A DNA stretch of 64,000 bases from Purpureocillium takamizusanense (GCF_022605165.1 NC_063069.1:124001-188000), one strand, 5' to 3'. Counted from the first letter of the stretch, positions 22,840 to 34,055 are shown. The notes: generated from the letters alone by a model not told the origin. Numbers and translations are program-made.

Positions 22840-23480
22840 ATGCCAGCTCTGCCTCCACTCAGACCTGGCTCCTCGCCACCACACTGCCAGCCGCCAGCAA
22901 CCCATTTGAGGACTCCGCTGCCGACAAGCTCGTGCTCGCCAACGGGACGTGGCAGCGACTTTTCAGGTCGGCCAGGGTCAGGGCAGCCACCTCCGCGAAA
23001 GGTCGTTGCAGGACTTCTGGAACAAGAAGCGGCCGAGGATCGCCGTCTGCACGCCGAAAGCAAACAGATCTGGCGCGATCGCCAACTACATTCATGCGTT
23101 GAGGACAACGAGACCACGCCATGGCTTAAACACACGGGGTGGCGGATTTTTTCCAGGGTCGACCGCTCGACATCATCACAACCTCTGCATTCAGCCTACG
23201 GCAGGACTCAATCGACGCCAAGAGGATTTGCTGCTGGGTTCTTGGCAAGGTGTACCCGTCTGGAGCTCTGCCAGAGCCGAAGCGCGGTTGCGCATACTCA
23301 TGCAAGCCGTCGACGACATTTTTGATCGAGCGGAAGCTAGCTCGCACATCCTATCGATCTCGTTGCTGGATCTCGAGTTACTGGCGAGACACCTTCTATA
23401 CTCGGCCACTGCAAATTCTACCAACCAGAACAAAGGCAAGATACAAGTTCCTTTTGGTGACTAGCGGCACTCAGTCACCT
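22840..23480 (+). pseudogene. Frameshifted remnant of a fungal repeat-family protein
   Basis: One protein can be followed through three frames. It runs from LHAESKQIWRDRQLHSC and DNETTPWLKHTGW (to about 23135) to ADFFQGRPLDII (from 23139). A third frame then gives LLLGSWQGVPVWSSARAEAR (about 23220-23340), and the second frame resumes with SYRSRCWISSYWRDTFY (to about 23460). At least three frameshifts break it. The DNETTPWLKHTGW and SYW(R/K)DTFY motifs remind me of an uncharacterised fungal family, often with C2H2 fingers, that is repeated in many ascomycete genomes (possibly DUF3505; not checked). Downstream to about 24190 the plus strand is open but basic and low-complexity, and it may not be coding. 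Confidence 0.55.
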
Positions 23481-24204
23481 GCCTCACAACCCCCGAGGTC
23501 AACACCATTATTGTCAAGTCGGTCTGATCACTCGAATGGTGGTGCCGAGGACGTACATGACGACGGAGGTTCTCAAAGTGATGCCGGCCTCCGCCTAGTC
23601 GCCCAATCTGCTCTTGCCCTTCCCTCGGCGGTGGACTCCAGCTGCGGCGCAAACCTTGATTGCGGAAGCTCGATTGAAGGAGATACCGACAAGCACCCAG
23701 CGGTGGGCCAATCCGTGTCCCGCCGCCTTCGTCACTCGACGCCACCGTATCAAAGGCGAGCGTGGGGCCCACGCCGAAAAGTCAGGGTCGATGGCCAGGG
23801 TGACAGTCAGTCTGGTGCACTCAATCAAGACAAGCAACTCGGGTCGCAGGGGCAACGTGGCACGAGGACCAAGCATAGTCTTCGACCGCATCCATCGAAG
23901 AAGCGTTTTTTCGGGGAATTCACGGACGGCGAAGACGACGGCCATCTTCTGGCTAGCAAACGTCACAGGGCCCCAGTCCCTACTTCCCGACGGCGGGATG
24001 CAAAGCGTAAATCTGAACTGCCTAGGGTAGGCGGTCCATCTCGTGCACGTGGAGGGAAGAGAGGCAAGAAGGACAACGCCGGAGCTGCCGCCGTTACGGA
24101 TCCCTCACATGCAGCCATTGGACCCAGGTTGATGAAAACAAAAGTCCCTAAGATGCATCCTTATCCATCATTATCACACTTGATTATGGCGTCCCTTATC
24201 TTTT

Positions 24205-26607
24205 CTAGCAAACCCCCATCTCCAGGAATGCTGTCCTCACCATCATAGTATCCTCCGCGAAACCGCAACTTCTCATGCCTTGCCGCTTGCGTGCTTTGTC
24301 CTTCTCTGAACCAGTGGTACTATCCCAGTCCAGCCGTCTCTTGTTAGGCACAAGATACGCAAGTGGGCTTCTTGCCTGTTCAAGCAATCTCGCACGCTCA
24401 AAATCGATCATCATCACGCCATTCGCCTCCCTGTTGACCAGCATATTGGCGCTTCGTACGTCTCTATGCACCACGCCTTCCTTATGAATCGCCCGCAAGG
24501 ATGCTAGCGCCTTGGCCTCAAGCGCTGTTTTCGCGCTCCCTGGCGCGTTGACGGCCTCGTCAATTGTGTCCCCGCCCCATGAAAGAAACGTCATGTGTAC
24601 GATGTAAACCCGGTGGTCGTAGTAGTAGGTCCGCTTGAGTGGTCGAAGGTCTACGGCCCCGAGAAAAACGGGCACGTTAATGCCCTGAAGTCGGTCTAGA
24701 CGCCTGTAGATGGCTGCTTCATGTTCAAGATCTTGGATGAAGGCTTGGTTTGTGCCTTTGCACACAAACGTGTAGCCGTATGACAAAAGCGTCACCTTGA
24801 AAAGGACTCCTCGCGCGCCGTGCTTCCCTAGCTTTGTGATTCCTGCGTCCAGCGTCTGTTGCAGTTGGTCTCTCAGTAGCCTCAGCCATGTATCATGACT
24901 GATCGGATGTGGTGCGCCCGTACGTGCGAGGCATCCACCATGACACCCCGTATTGGGACAACGAGGATCGAGGGTACCTCCCCGAACCAGTCCAAGGAGG
25001 CATGCTTGGGTGCAGTACTGCCGTTCCACTTCCTCGTTGGTCCCTTGCCCTAGTCGGTGCGCTAGGATCCGCTGACTTCGTCGAGGCACAGTTGCATCGC
25101 TTCGTCCTCGTCGTTCGTGTCGCTCAGACGGGCTTGGTGTACCTGGAGGCTGATATCCAGACCCGTCGTCCGATGACTCCGACTGATTTCGTCTTGGCGC
25201 AATCTTCTGGTGCTCACCGCCTCTTCTGCTTCGACGGCGTTTCCTTCCTCGGTCTGTAATTGGCGACCGGTCAAAGCCCTCATATGTCGTAGGTGCCCAG
25301 CTGGACGCACTGTCCGATGCCACGCGTTCGCTCTCAGGAATCGACCGCAGTGTCGTTTCGAAATCCTCTGCCCACCTGCGCAGATTCCCCATCGCTCGAT
25401 CGCGCTCATCCTGACCGTGTTCGACACGTTCACCTGGCCTACCTAATGCCATCAAGCTAAACGCAAGATATTGTCCAACGGCAGAGCTGGACTGCACATG
25501 CTCTGGGTGAGCCAGCACCTCTGGCCCAGGCTCTGCAAGGTGGTAATGCAACGTCTCAGGCTTCGTCCAGTCGACCTTCAGGAAGACAGTTGCCTCACCG
25601 GTTGTTAGCAGCCCGTATTTGAGACCGCCCTGGACCATGTAATGATATGTCTGAGTGAGGGCAGAGGCCGTCAGTCTCTCTGCGTGATATGCAAACCGGC
25701 CGGCCGGGTCCACGGACGTCGGGACTGTCTTCCGATTGACGACCTCCTTGTAGATGTTCATCGGCCGTAGTCCAGCGCGAAGGTGCGGAGCCGTGAGCTT
25801 GTGGGGAGCCTTATATTCGGATACAAAAATCATTGCCCGCTGCTCGGGCGATGATTCATTGCCCGATCGATATATGCAGATTTGGTCGGGCCGCAGCCGA
25901 TGAAGACCTTGCCGATGGTCCGGTGTTTGCGGCGGCGTTGACGCGCCATCCCTGAACATGACCTCGTCTGCAACATCGCTGATGGCGTGCGGGTGGTTCT
26001 CGAAGACGATGCCGTTTCCCACATCGAATGCTTCGCGTACTTCGTTAACTTGTCTAAGTTTATCCATGATGACTCTGACAGGATCTTCGACACTGTTATG
26101 CATGAAGTACTCAAGCGTCTTCTCATCGGCTATCGATCGCTGGGCCACCCGCCTTCCGAGACCGGCCAGGAAGTTTCGGCTCTCGAATACCTGGTTGTCG
26201 AGGGGCACACACCCGTAAAGGATATCGAAGACGCTCCTCTGCAGTTCCAAGAAGTTTGACCATGGTTCTAGGCTAGTCGGGCATAGCTTGTTTCGGGGGT
26301 TAGTGATCGAACCTCTCGACGTGAGCTTCCGGTCGCTTTCCACTCTGAACTGGCGAAAGACATGGTCGTGGCAAGCAGCGATGTACTCGTCGAATGTGGT
26401 CGGTCGCGTCTGTATCTCTGCTTCTTCGGCGCGTTGTTGCTCCTGTTGGCGCTCCCGTTCTGCTACTTCGGCGCGTTGTTGCTCCTTCTCGGCACGATCT
26501 CTCTCCTTTTGGCGCTCCCGTTCTGCTTCTTCGGCACGCTGCTGCTCCTTCTCGGCACGTTCTTCCGCTTCACGAAGCCGCCTCTCTAGCTCCTCAATCC
26601 TGTTCAT
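24205..26607 (-). CDS. PD-(D/E)XK nuclease-like and degenerate protein kinase fusion (800 aa)
   Basis: Single exon with ATG at 26607. Residues 1-66 form a highly charged Glu/Arg coiled coil built of imperfect repeats (AEKEQQRAEEAERERQ). The middle region carries a restriction-nuclease-like signature: Asp241 (LRPDQICIY), then Glu264 and Lys266 (MIFVSEYKAP), then a QTYHY helix near 320. Residues 440-520 are basic and disordered, with likely nuclear signals (RGRKRRRSRRGG). The last 270 residues are kinase-like: Lys617, catalytic HRD at 714-716, Asn721, and Asp735 in DFE instead of DFG. A Cys/His group (CPNTGCHGGC) precedes it. Nuclease-kinase fusions of this plan are known among Crinkler-type eukaryotic effectors and mobile proteins. 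The assignment here is by motif only. A second, truncated copy is at 1-290. Confidence 0.75.
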   Translation of the reverse strand: MNRIEELERRLREAEERAEKEQQRAEEAERERQKERDRAEKEQQRAEVAERERQQEQQRAEEAEIQTRPTTFDEYIAACHDHVFRQFRVESDRKLTSRGSITNPRNKLCPTSLEPWSNFLELQRSVFDILYGCVPLDNQVFESRNFLAGLGRRVAQRSIADEKTLEYFMHNSVEDPVRVIMDKLRQVNEVREAFDVGNGIVFENHPHAISDVADEVMFRDGASTPPQTPDHRQGLHRLRPDQICIYRSGNESSPEQRAMIFVSEYKAPHKLTAPHLRAGLRPMNIYKEVVNRKTVPTSVDPAGRFAYHAERLTASALTQTYHYMVQGGLKYGLLTTGEATVFLKVDWTKPETLHYHLAEPGPEVLAHPEHVQSSSAVGQYLAFSLMALGRPGERVEHGQDERDRAMGNLRRWAEDFETTLRSIPESERVASDSASSWAPTTYEGFDRSPITDRGRKRRRSRRGGEHQKIAPRRNQSESSDDGSGYQPPGTPSPSERHERRGRSDATVPRRSQRILAHRLGQGTNEEVERQYCTQACLLGLVRGGTLDPRCPNTGCHGGCLARTGAPHPISHDTWLRLLRDQLQQTLDAGITKLGKHGARGVLFKVTLLSYGYTFVCKGTNQAFIQDLEHEAAIYRRLDRLQGINVPVFLGAVDLRPLKRTYYYDHRVYIVHMTFLSWGGDTIDEAVNAPGSAKTALEAKALASLRAIHKEGVVHRDVRSANMLVNREANGVMMIDFERARLLEQARSPLAYLVPNKRRLDWDSTTGSEKDKARKRQGMRSCGFAEDTMMVRTAFLEMGVC

Positions 26608-27761
26608 GCCTTGTGTGCGGCAAAGAGATCGGCAGAATCTTGGAAGATGGGGGTTTTAATGCGAACGAGTAAATGGTAATGACACATTCATGAAAGCGGA
26701 CGACACAGAAGGCTAACCAGCAGTTGCTTGGCAACCTACTTGCCCACCGTAACACGGTGGCCCCGCTTGGTAAGATAAACAGAAGTCCCCCCCGAACCGC
26801 CCTGTGGGTCCAGTTTGGCGAACTTTAGCCGGTCGCGCGGAGCCCTGGCATTGGCGACAGCGATGGTGGCCGTCTATAGTGGCATGTACAGGCCAGCACG
26901 TGCCGAAGCCGGCAGCCTGGGCTGGTACATTGGGGCGAGCACTTTGGCCTGCCAGCTATACAGAACGCCAGCCCACATCCGCGGCAAGCACCCATGCGCT
27001 AGCAGCCGTCGTGGTCCGCCAGCCCTGCCTCTGCGCAGACTGGGGCGTATCAGTACGCGATTTGGGACGTCACGGAGCCAACAGCACGCACAACAGGCTG
27101 GAGCCTCCTGTGTTTATTACAGCTGGCTCATCCTCAATGCGCCAAGTGGGTGGTGTTGACGATACTCTCCAGACACATGCAAGCGCGTAATTCATGTTCC
27201 TTCGCAAACATTTGACAGCCACTCGCTTTTGCTCCAGCTTCGTAGCCTGTGGCCCCTGTGTCGGCGCAGCAATTGACGCGCATATAGTGTATGCCATGCC
27301 TCGTTCTCGCCCCTCCGCGCCCATGAAGACCCCTGATTGTTTGCCTCAGCGTTAGCGCCGGCCGAGTCGCTAGTGCTGGCTGCAGAGGCATACCCAGAAA
27401 ACCCGGCATCTTGGGTCGGCTCTGCCAGTACGGGATGCCAGTGAGCCTCCACTCTATTCTTGGTCGTGGGAATCATACATTGTGAACTTCGGCATCTGGG
27501 CGGTCACCGGTTTGCTTCCAGTACCGAGATCGCCTCGGTGCTGCACTAAATTTAGGACTGGCAGCCATCTATGGAGCCTAAATTAATGACTGCCGGGAGG
27601 CTCCGTGGTGGGTATTGTGGCTAGAAGCAGATGGCACGCTCGTTCGGCCGCCGCCAGAGTGCCATCAAAAAGTGTACACAATGAAGTACCTCACAGCCAA
27701 TGTCTCGTGTACTGTACCACTACCATTACAATATTGCGTTGTACGTTCTCCGATCCCTCCA
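26608..27761. other. Spacer without recognisable gene
   Basis: Promoter side of the fusion gene followed by overlapping frames of 85-130 codons on both strands. None has family motifs or good splice structure. Confidence 0.4.
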
Positions 27762-30700
27762 TCAAGAGCCAGTCATTGGTTTCATGCCAGTGACAACGAC
27801 GTAATCGAACACAAGGTGGCGGTCTCGGCGCCTAATCATCCGGAGCACAGTCGCATTCAGAACATGCACCTCCTCCTTGGACCAGCCCAAGATCTCCCTG
27901 AACGGAACAGCCGTTAGACCTTCGATACCCTCTCGAAGGCCTTGCGCCATAAAGATACCAATCTCTCTGAGCTTCGGATCTTTTGGCCAGCCTCCAACGG
28001 GCAGAGAAAAGCGTCTTTCTTGAACCATCACGAATCCGGCTGACTCTACCCATCGCTTAAATGACGATGCTGGGTCCATGTCTCGTCCACGCTTGCGTCC
28101 AGCTTGCCTCAGACCATCCATCAACTGCACAACAGGACTGTCCGACGAGAGAGTTCCGTCCTCTGAATATGGTTGATTGAGGATCCCTTGAAGTTCAACC
28201 CAGCCTCCTGGTTTGAGATTCTCGTATATCTGACGAACGAGTTGTGGCCAGTTTGCTATCGACCCTAGCAAGTTCCGCAAGTGTACGAAGTCGTACTCAG
28301 CGGACTCGAACCACTCCTTTTCGACATCATCGACAAAAAAATCGACGTTTGGGGGCACGTGTTGTGGCTGAATGGGGCTCAGATCATAGCCTCGGACCTC
28401 CGCCGACGGGTACTGATCTCCAACTTCCATGGCCCATATTCCAGTGCCAGCACCCACATCGAGTATGTGGCTCGGATTCAGGCCGATTGGTGCAAGAAAG
28501 AGACGATCATCCAGAGCCAGAAGGAAAACATGATGTAGCATGTCGAGCCTGTTCTGTTCTCTATCGTCGTTCGGAAAGCAGTATAGCCCAGCTTGATAGC
28601 TGTGGTAGCGACGGCCATATTTCCACTCGTACTCCGTGATGCAGGACGGAAGTGAAGCGGAGGAGGAGGGCGGTCCTTTCCCAAAGGTCGAGTCCGCATC
28701 GTCAGTTGGACTTACTCCGCCCTCAACTACATCTCCTAGATCTTGAGAACCCACTGTCGAATCGTATCAAAATGCAAAACATGATAACAGTTCATGCTTG
28801 GTGCTCTTACCTGGCGTTTCGGTACTCGAATGGGATATCGCGGACGTCTTTCGGCTGGCATTGGAAGACCTCAGATCCGATGAGTCAGACGCCGCATCGT
28901 CGCTCATGTCACTTGGGATCGCCGTGTCCGGCAGTGAATCCGAGGTGTCTAATAGGGCGCATCAATTAGCGAGAGGAAAAGCCTGTGAAGGTTTGCTTAC
29001 CGGACTTCGATCCAGCGACGAGAAAGTGCTGGACCACTGACTCTTCCTGCTCTCCTTCCAAGCGGCCTAGCCGCCCTGCATGTCCCAGACTTTGCTCGTC
29101 TTGAAACAGTCCGAAGGTGTCGCGTGTCCGACCGGTGATTTTGGAGACTCTGTCGTCTCCGTAGTGATGCCCATGGGTCGCCTTCACTGCGCTCTGTTAA
29201 GAACTGGAGCTCAAGCGCCACAGATATGCGGGCAAGTACCTGGCTGAGACTTGAGGCCTCCGGTCTCGGATCCATGAGAATCAGGAGTGCCACGGCGAGG
29301 TGTGTTGACATTTGTCGGCGGGTTCGAGTCACTGAAATCTCCAGAAGAATATGGCGAGCCTTCCTTGTCTCGCCTTTGAGGGTACTCGACGATACCCCCA
29401 CAAGCATTTCTCGCCCAAGAGCGGAGCTCTTCTAAAACGGCACTTGAACAGATGGCAGGCTCAAGCCACAAACCGCAACGATGGGGGAGGCTATATCGAT
29501 GAGGTGGAAGGCGAGTGCTGCCTGACACGATGCCAAGAGCTGGCTCATCGGCCCTAAAGAGGGACGGAACAAGTTCGTCGACAAGGGATTCCTCATCACC
29601 TATCGTGCAGCGTGTGGCCACGTCCGTCGCCGGAAGGACCAGCGGCAGATCGAAGATGCCAGATATGTTTTCGTCTGTCTCAGACTCTATGGTGCCGTCT
29701 TGGTGGTCTTGTCTTGGCTCTGAAACAGGAGCATCGTCCCCCCGAGATGTCTTTGATTGGACCCTGGAGGTCGTGGTCAATACAAATGCTTGGTTAGCCG
29801 ACGTTGCAGGTGTCAATGGCATCTCTACACATGGTCAGCCGCAGGAAGTGAATGTGATTGAGCTTATCTTACCGAGTCGGCCTTGGATCAGCACTTGGCA
29901 TGCCTTCGGGCCGCCCCTATGGCGCGATGGTCCACAGAGCGAGACCAACTCCCTCCGCAGTTCTCGCGTGGGCCATGTGGCGGTGGGGGCGTCCCATTCA
30001 GCCGTCTCTGCAGAGTGCTTCGATGACTGTGTAGAATTTCCGATGGCCACAGAGGGTACACTGACATCTCCTGTGTGTCCAGCCATGTGGGTGCCGGGCT
30101 TCTGAAGACAGCCTGTTTCAGTGGAGGCTTGCCGCGCCGCGCCTGCTGTAGATAGGCGGGCGTGGTTGGAGAGAGTTGATGGCAACTTATCCAACTCGGC
30201 AGCATCAGTGGCGCTCAGGCACTCTATCGTGTCACTCTCCTTCACACTCCTGTCCCATAACTTAGTGAACCCCTGTTGGGCTGTGGGGTCAGAGGTTTCG
30301 CCAATCCCAAGTGTGAGGTCTTTGGGGCTCGCCGGCGATTGCCACTGCCGTCGTGGCGAGGTCGTGCCGGTATAAGCCGGTCCTTCGTCGGAGATAGACA
30401 GAGCGTTCGGCGAGCATTCAGTATGCAAGTCACCGGGGCCCGCACTGCGAGACGTTGCCATGGCATGAACATCGAAAGACCTCAGACATCTGTGGAGGGG
30501 CAATTGACGGGCAAACCCGCCGGGAGATGGTGGCGGAGAGACCCTGATTCTTCGTTAGTAGCGTTTACCTGGCACTTGTCTACCGTTCATGGCTGCCAAC
30601 GTACCTGTCTTGTCCACCTCTCTCTCGATGGTGCTTTTTGTCGCCTTTCCCTGTGCCTCTCATCCACAACCCTTCGTCTAGAGATTCGCTAACAAGCTCA

Positions 30701-30792
30701 GGAGCATACGGGCGACCGTTGCGAGAGCCATTCTGATCCTTTGGGCAGGGCTGAGGCGTCTGAGAAGGCTGAAGTGAGCTATTTGAGTACAT
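27762..30792 (-). CDS. LaeA-like methyltransferase with long disordered N-terminus (921 aa)
   Basis: Probable SAM-dependent methyltransferase of the LaeA/TAM group, whose members often regulate secondary metabolism. Exons 30792-30605, 30549-29873, 29824-29240, 29186-29001, 28948-28811 and 28753-27762 keep frame at every junction, and most introns are 48-57 bp. The catalytic domain fills the last 290 residues: motif I HILDVGAGTGIWAMEVGDQYP (written in two parts: HILDVGAGTG and IWAMEVGDQYP), then VRGYDLSPIQP, then YDFVHLRNLLGS, then LKPGGWVELQ. The preceding 590 residues are Ser/Thr/Pro-rich and look disordered. A TATA-like stretch at 30902-30908 supports the ATG at 30792 over an upstream ATG at 30945. 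The alternative is two genes, with the enzyme starting at the internal ATG 28907 (362 aa). Confidence 0.7.
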
Positions 30793-30901
30793 CGTTGGAT
30801 ATTCACACGACTGAAGGGTATGGAAAGGGATGAAAGAGTTGCTACCTGACTTGAAGAAGCATTGGAAAAGGAACAGACCTTGCTGTTGAACAGGCAGGGT
30901 T

Positions 30902-30908
30902 ATATATT
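30902..30908 (-). promoter_or_regulatory. Candidate TATA box for methyltransferase gene
   Basis: ATATATA-type stretch on the minus strand about 110 bp before the ATG at 30792. It lies downstream of the alternative ATG at 30945, which favours the shorter start. Confidence 0.35.
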
Positions 30909-31400
30909 CTCGTACCAACAGCAGGGATCGAGCACGGGGCTTCATGCTCCCTCACACAAAAGCCACTCCAATCAGATGGCCCATCCAAAGCTGATCAATC
31001 ATGCTAAAATGCCGACTTACAGCCACCCGGTGATGAGATCATTCCTTATTCCTGGTCCGCGGAGGTTGTACAATGACCCAGCCACATTGACGTTCAGGTT
31101 GGTTCTGAGCGATCCCTGTAAAGCGGACCTCCATTGCAAGTACAGTGACTCCATGTAATTATACAAAGAAGCAGGCGTATTGCCAAGGGTGGTCATTGCT
31201 TGCGCATGGAGTGTAAGTACCTAAAAGAGGACAAAACCAGCAAAGGAGCCTGCACATTGCTTCTGTGAGAAGACGAGGTGGCCTCCGTTTCGTGCGACGT
31301 GAACCCCAACTGCGTACTGGATGGGCCGGTTGCCAATACTGGTTAGACCTGGACGGTACAACACCGGGGCAGATAGTAGGGAAGTTTGTGAGGTAAGTCT

Positions 31401-31436
31401 CGGGGTAAAGTTCGGGGTAAAGTGCGGGGTAAGACA
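31401..31436. repeat. Three tandem 12-bp repeats in promoter
   Basis: Three adjacent copies of CGGGGTAAAGTK (31401-31412, 31413-31424, and 31425-31436 with changes) lie about 45-80 bp upstream of the ATG at 31479. The CGGGGTAA core could be a repeated regulator site, or part of a 5' leader. Confidence 0.6.
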
Positions 31437-31478
31437 TAGACATTGATAAGCCACACTTACCTCGTTTTCTCCCTTGAA

Positions 31479-32459
31479 ATGTTCCTTCCTTTCTACCCCC
31501 CAGCCAGCCCCTCGTCGGACGCCGACTCGGACCATCCTCGACGTTCTCGTTCCGTAATGTCTGTCCCATCACGACCACTGCAAACCAACGAGGCATGGCT
31601 TAGAATCGCTGCTGCTGCAGACAAATTAAAGATTGTTCGATCATTAACGGACGGCAACAAAAGGCGCGCCTCGGAGGCAGTCCCTATACTCAAGGAGGCA
31701 CAGAAGTCAAGTAAACGCGGGAAGTACCAGGTCTTTCTTCATGATGTTCTTCTCAAATGTGGCCCGGGGGGCGTCCTTGTGTGCGCCGTCGCTCTTGGAC
31801 AGAACAATGTGGCGAGCATGAATAAGTCCAACCGTGCTGCCCTATTGCGAAGGTTGGAGAAGCACGACCTGGTGCCGCTGCGTGACGGCACTCTTGAATT
31901 GCTTGCCACCTCTCACAATATACCCAAGAGTGTAAAAGGTGCGTGTGGTCGCAATCGGTCAATATCGGCCGTACTTACCGGTTTAGATTTGCACGATGCA
32001 ATTCGTCACGAACAAAACCGACTTCAACGACGGAGTGCTAGCTCGGTCAATTTACGACCCCCTGCCCCAGGGACGAGCTTTCCAGAGGGAGCCCAGGAAG
32101 ACACCGGAACATCCATCGAAACACGACACGAAGGCGACGCAAGCGCGCCGCGTTCCGTTAATGGAGAGTTTATTACACCGGACCCGGCTTCAGTCCAGAA
32201 CGACGAACTGGGAGCGACAGAAACGAGAGATTTGCTGCCGGCACATGGAGCTAAAGGTTACGTGACATCAGGGGCGGTTATACCACTCACTATCGAAGCC
32301 GTCACTGTCATTCTTTCGCACCTCAAAGAAGGACGGGGCGATGGATTAACAATTTCATTCCCTCCTCCACAGGTACACCTGCCCTTCATCACTGTTCCGC
32401 ATCACATATGTGCAGATATTATCAGAACCGCGATAGACCCGAATCAGAACGATCATTGA
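31479..32459 (+). CDS. Protein of unknown function (326 aa)
   Basis: Single exon. ATG at 31479; a second possible start at 31557. I do not recognise the family. Residues about 45-160 look folded and helical (NEAWLRIAAAADKLKIVRSL, later HDVLLKCGPGGVLVCAVALG). A polar, likely disordered middle follows. The end is a hydrophobic segment with beta character (GDGLTISFPPPQVHLPFITV). There is no signal peptide or membrane segment. The stop codon lies only 4 bp from the stop of the opposing small gene at 32464-32857, so the two 3' ends must overlap in transcripts. Confidence 0.6.
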   Translation: MFLPFYPPASPSSDADSDHPRRSRSVMSVPSRPLQTNEAWLRIAAAADKLKIVRSLTDGNKRRASEAVPILKEAQKSSKRGKYQVFLHDVLLKCGPGGVLVCAVALGQNNVASMNKSNRAALLRRLEKHDLVPLRDGTLELLATSHNIPKSVKGACGRNRSISAVLTGLDLHDAIRHEQNRLQRRSASSVNLRPPAPGTSFPEGAQEDTGTSIETRHEGDASAPRSVNGEFITPDPASVQNDELGATETRDLLPAHGAKGYVTSGAVIPLTIEAVTVILSHLKEGRGDGLTISFPPPQVHLPFITVPHHICADIIRTAIDPNQNDH

Positions 32460-32463
32460 GGGC

Positions 32464-32857
32464 TCATTCGACATATCTCACCTTGACGCCCTCCATTATC
32501 CAGCAGTAATAGCCGGGGTTGAGAATGATCATTACTGCCCCATCCGAGGCGTTGTACTGAACTACAGGTCTGTGGTCCGTCTCGCTCAATACCTCGAATA
32601 CAGCGACGTATCCTGTGCTGCCTCGTTTCATGACGACCGCAGTAATAGTCTCGAATGGTCCGCGAACCGTAACGGTGTGTGGGCCTGTCCAGTCTCCAAC
32701 CACGCCTTGCTGTTGGGTCTGTTTGTAATTTAGCTAACACGCAAACCACAGGCAACGAACATGGTAGGCTCACCGTGTCATAATAAATTCCTCCCAACAC
32801 CTCCTGGTTCTTCGCTGAATCGTCACTAAGAGCGATAGTTGTGATCGAGTCGCTCAT
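32464..32857 (-). CDS. Small beta-rich protein of unknown function (112 aa)
   Basis: Exon 1 is 32857-32774 (28 codons). A 55-bp intron (32773-32719, phase 0) is followed by exon 2, 32718-32464. ATG chosen at 32857; the frame upstream starts only at a GTG. After a short Ser/Asp-rich start, the protein is an alternation of likely strands (GPHTVTVRGPFETITAVVMK, then GYVAVFEVLSE, then GAVMIILNPGYYCWIMEGVK). There is no signal peptide and only one Cys, so a secreted Cys-rich effector is unlikely. The function is not recognised. Confidence 0.55.
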
Positions 32858-32859
32858 AT

Positions 32860-34055
32860 TGCTGGGAGAGAAGTCCTCATTTCCGGCCACATAATCTGAG
32901 CATAGCCTGTGATAACCTTTTCTTGGATTGGCGGAACGACCGCCTGCAGAATATGGATGGGACAGTGTGGGGCCAAAGCGACCTATAAACTGGTTGACGA
33001 GGTCGAAGGCACAATGATCGAATATTTTTTCGCCGAGATTTCACAGCAACGCCGGAGGTTGGGTAGCAGTTGGTGTATTCGCTCAGGAAGATACCTGATG
33101 CAGCAATTTGTCAGACACGTCTCAATGGTCCTGGTGGCGGGAACAGATTGGTTGAGGTCAACAGGGCCGTACTTCACTCTATCAATCAACGCAGGCGGTA
33201 GAATCATCGTAAGAAGTTATACCGCGGTTAGAGGTGTTTGCTGCCATTCGTAGAGCCCGACATCATAGCAGCGCGACATCCATGCCTGGTTGAACAGGAT
33301 GAGTTGTCTCGAAAGCGGGCGGCGAACCCCACTAAATCTTGCGTCTTTCGGGTTCGGGTAATTAATATTCCGGTGACCTGTGTGCGGTCAGAAAGTGGGG
33401 AGGTGGTACAACCGAACCGCATGTGCTTGATGTTGTTCTGTGACATCATTCGCGGAAGTATGGTAGTCTTCGCAGTAAAACGTCCCAATGAATATCACAC
33501 GCCATAATAGAAATAAATGACCTCGTGATCAAGGGCAACGGCCTGGCCGTCCGCCTATTCAAAATTGCATGGAACAAGCCTCTCCGAGCGCTCGATCGTG
33601 GATCAAGCTTGTACTATTCCCCGGCTCCATTCCGCACGTGTATCAGGTGCTTCACGAACGGACACAAGCCCAGCCTCTCAGCGCCAGTAGGATCCATCCC
33701 TACCTGAGAGAACCCCGTCTGACAAGCTCCGCCCATTGTAGTCATATACAGAAACGTCCAGATGTCCTCACGTGGCAATCAGCGGCACACTCGCATTCGT
33801 TGGCGACTTTGCCAAAGAAGGCGCGAAAGGGAACGCCGGCGCTGCTCAAAGTCGACAACGGCTCATTCGAAGCCCAACCTGTCATCAATAACAGCGGAGG
33901 TGGCTTAAATGCCTTTGAACGCCTTCATCGGCTGAATCTTGATCACTGTCGTGGGTCTCGCTCAAATCGTGGCAGCCTGCCACGACTATTAAAGAGCAAT
34001 GGCATGCCGAACTCCATGATGGTAAACTTGCAGGAGTGAACCCATCAACACTATC
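32860..34055. other. Spacer without recognisable gene
   Basis: Several frames of 75-155 codons on both strands overlap each other without family motifs. The right end is the promoter of the J-domain-like gene. Confidence 0.4.

Noticed and set aside
23480..24248. Plus-strand open frame downstream of the frameshifted remnant, basic and low-complexity
   Set aside because: Long opposing frames exist in the same place and no domain is visible; openness may be due to composition.
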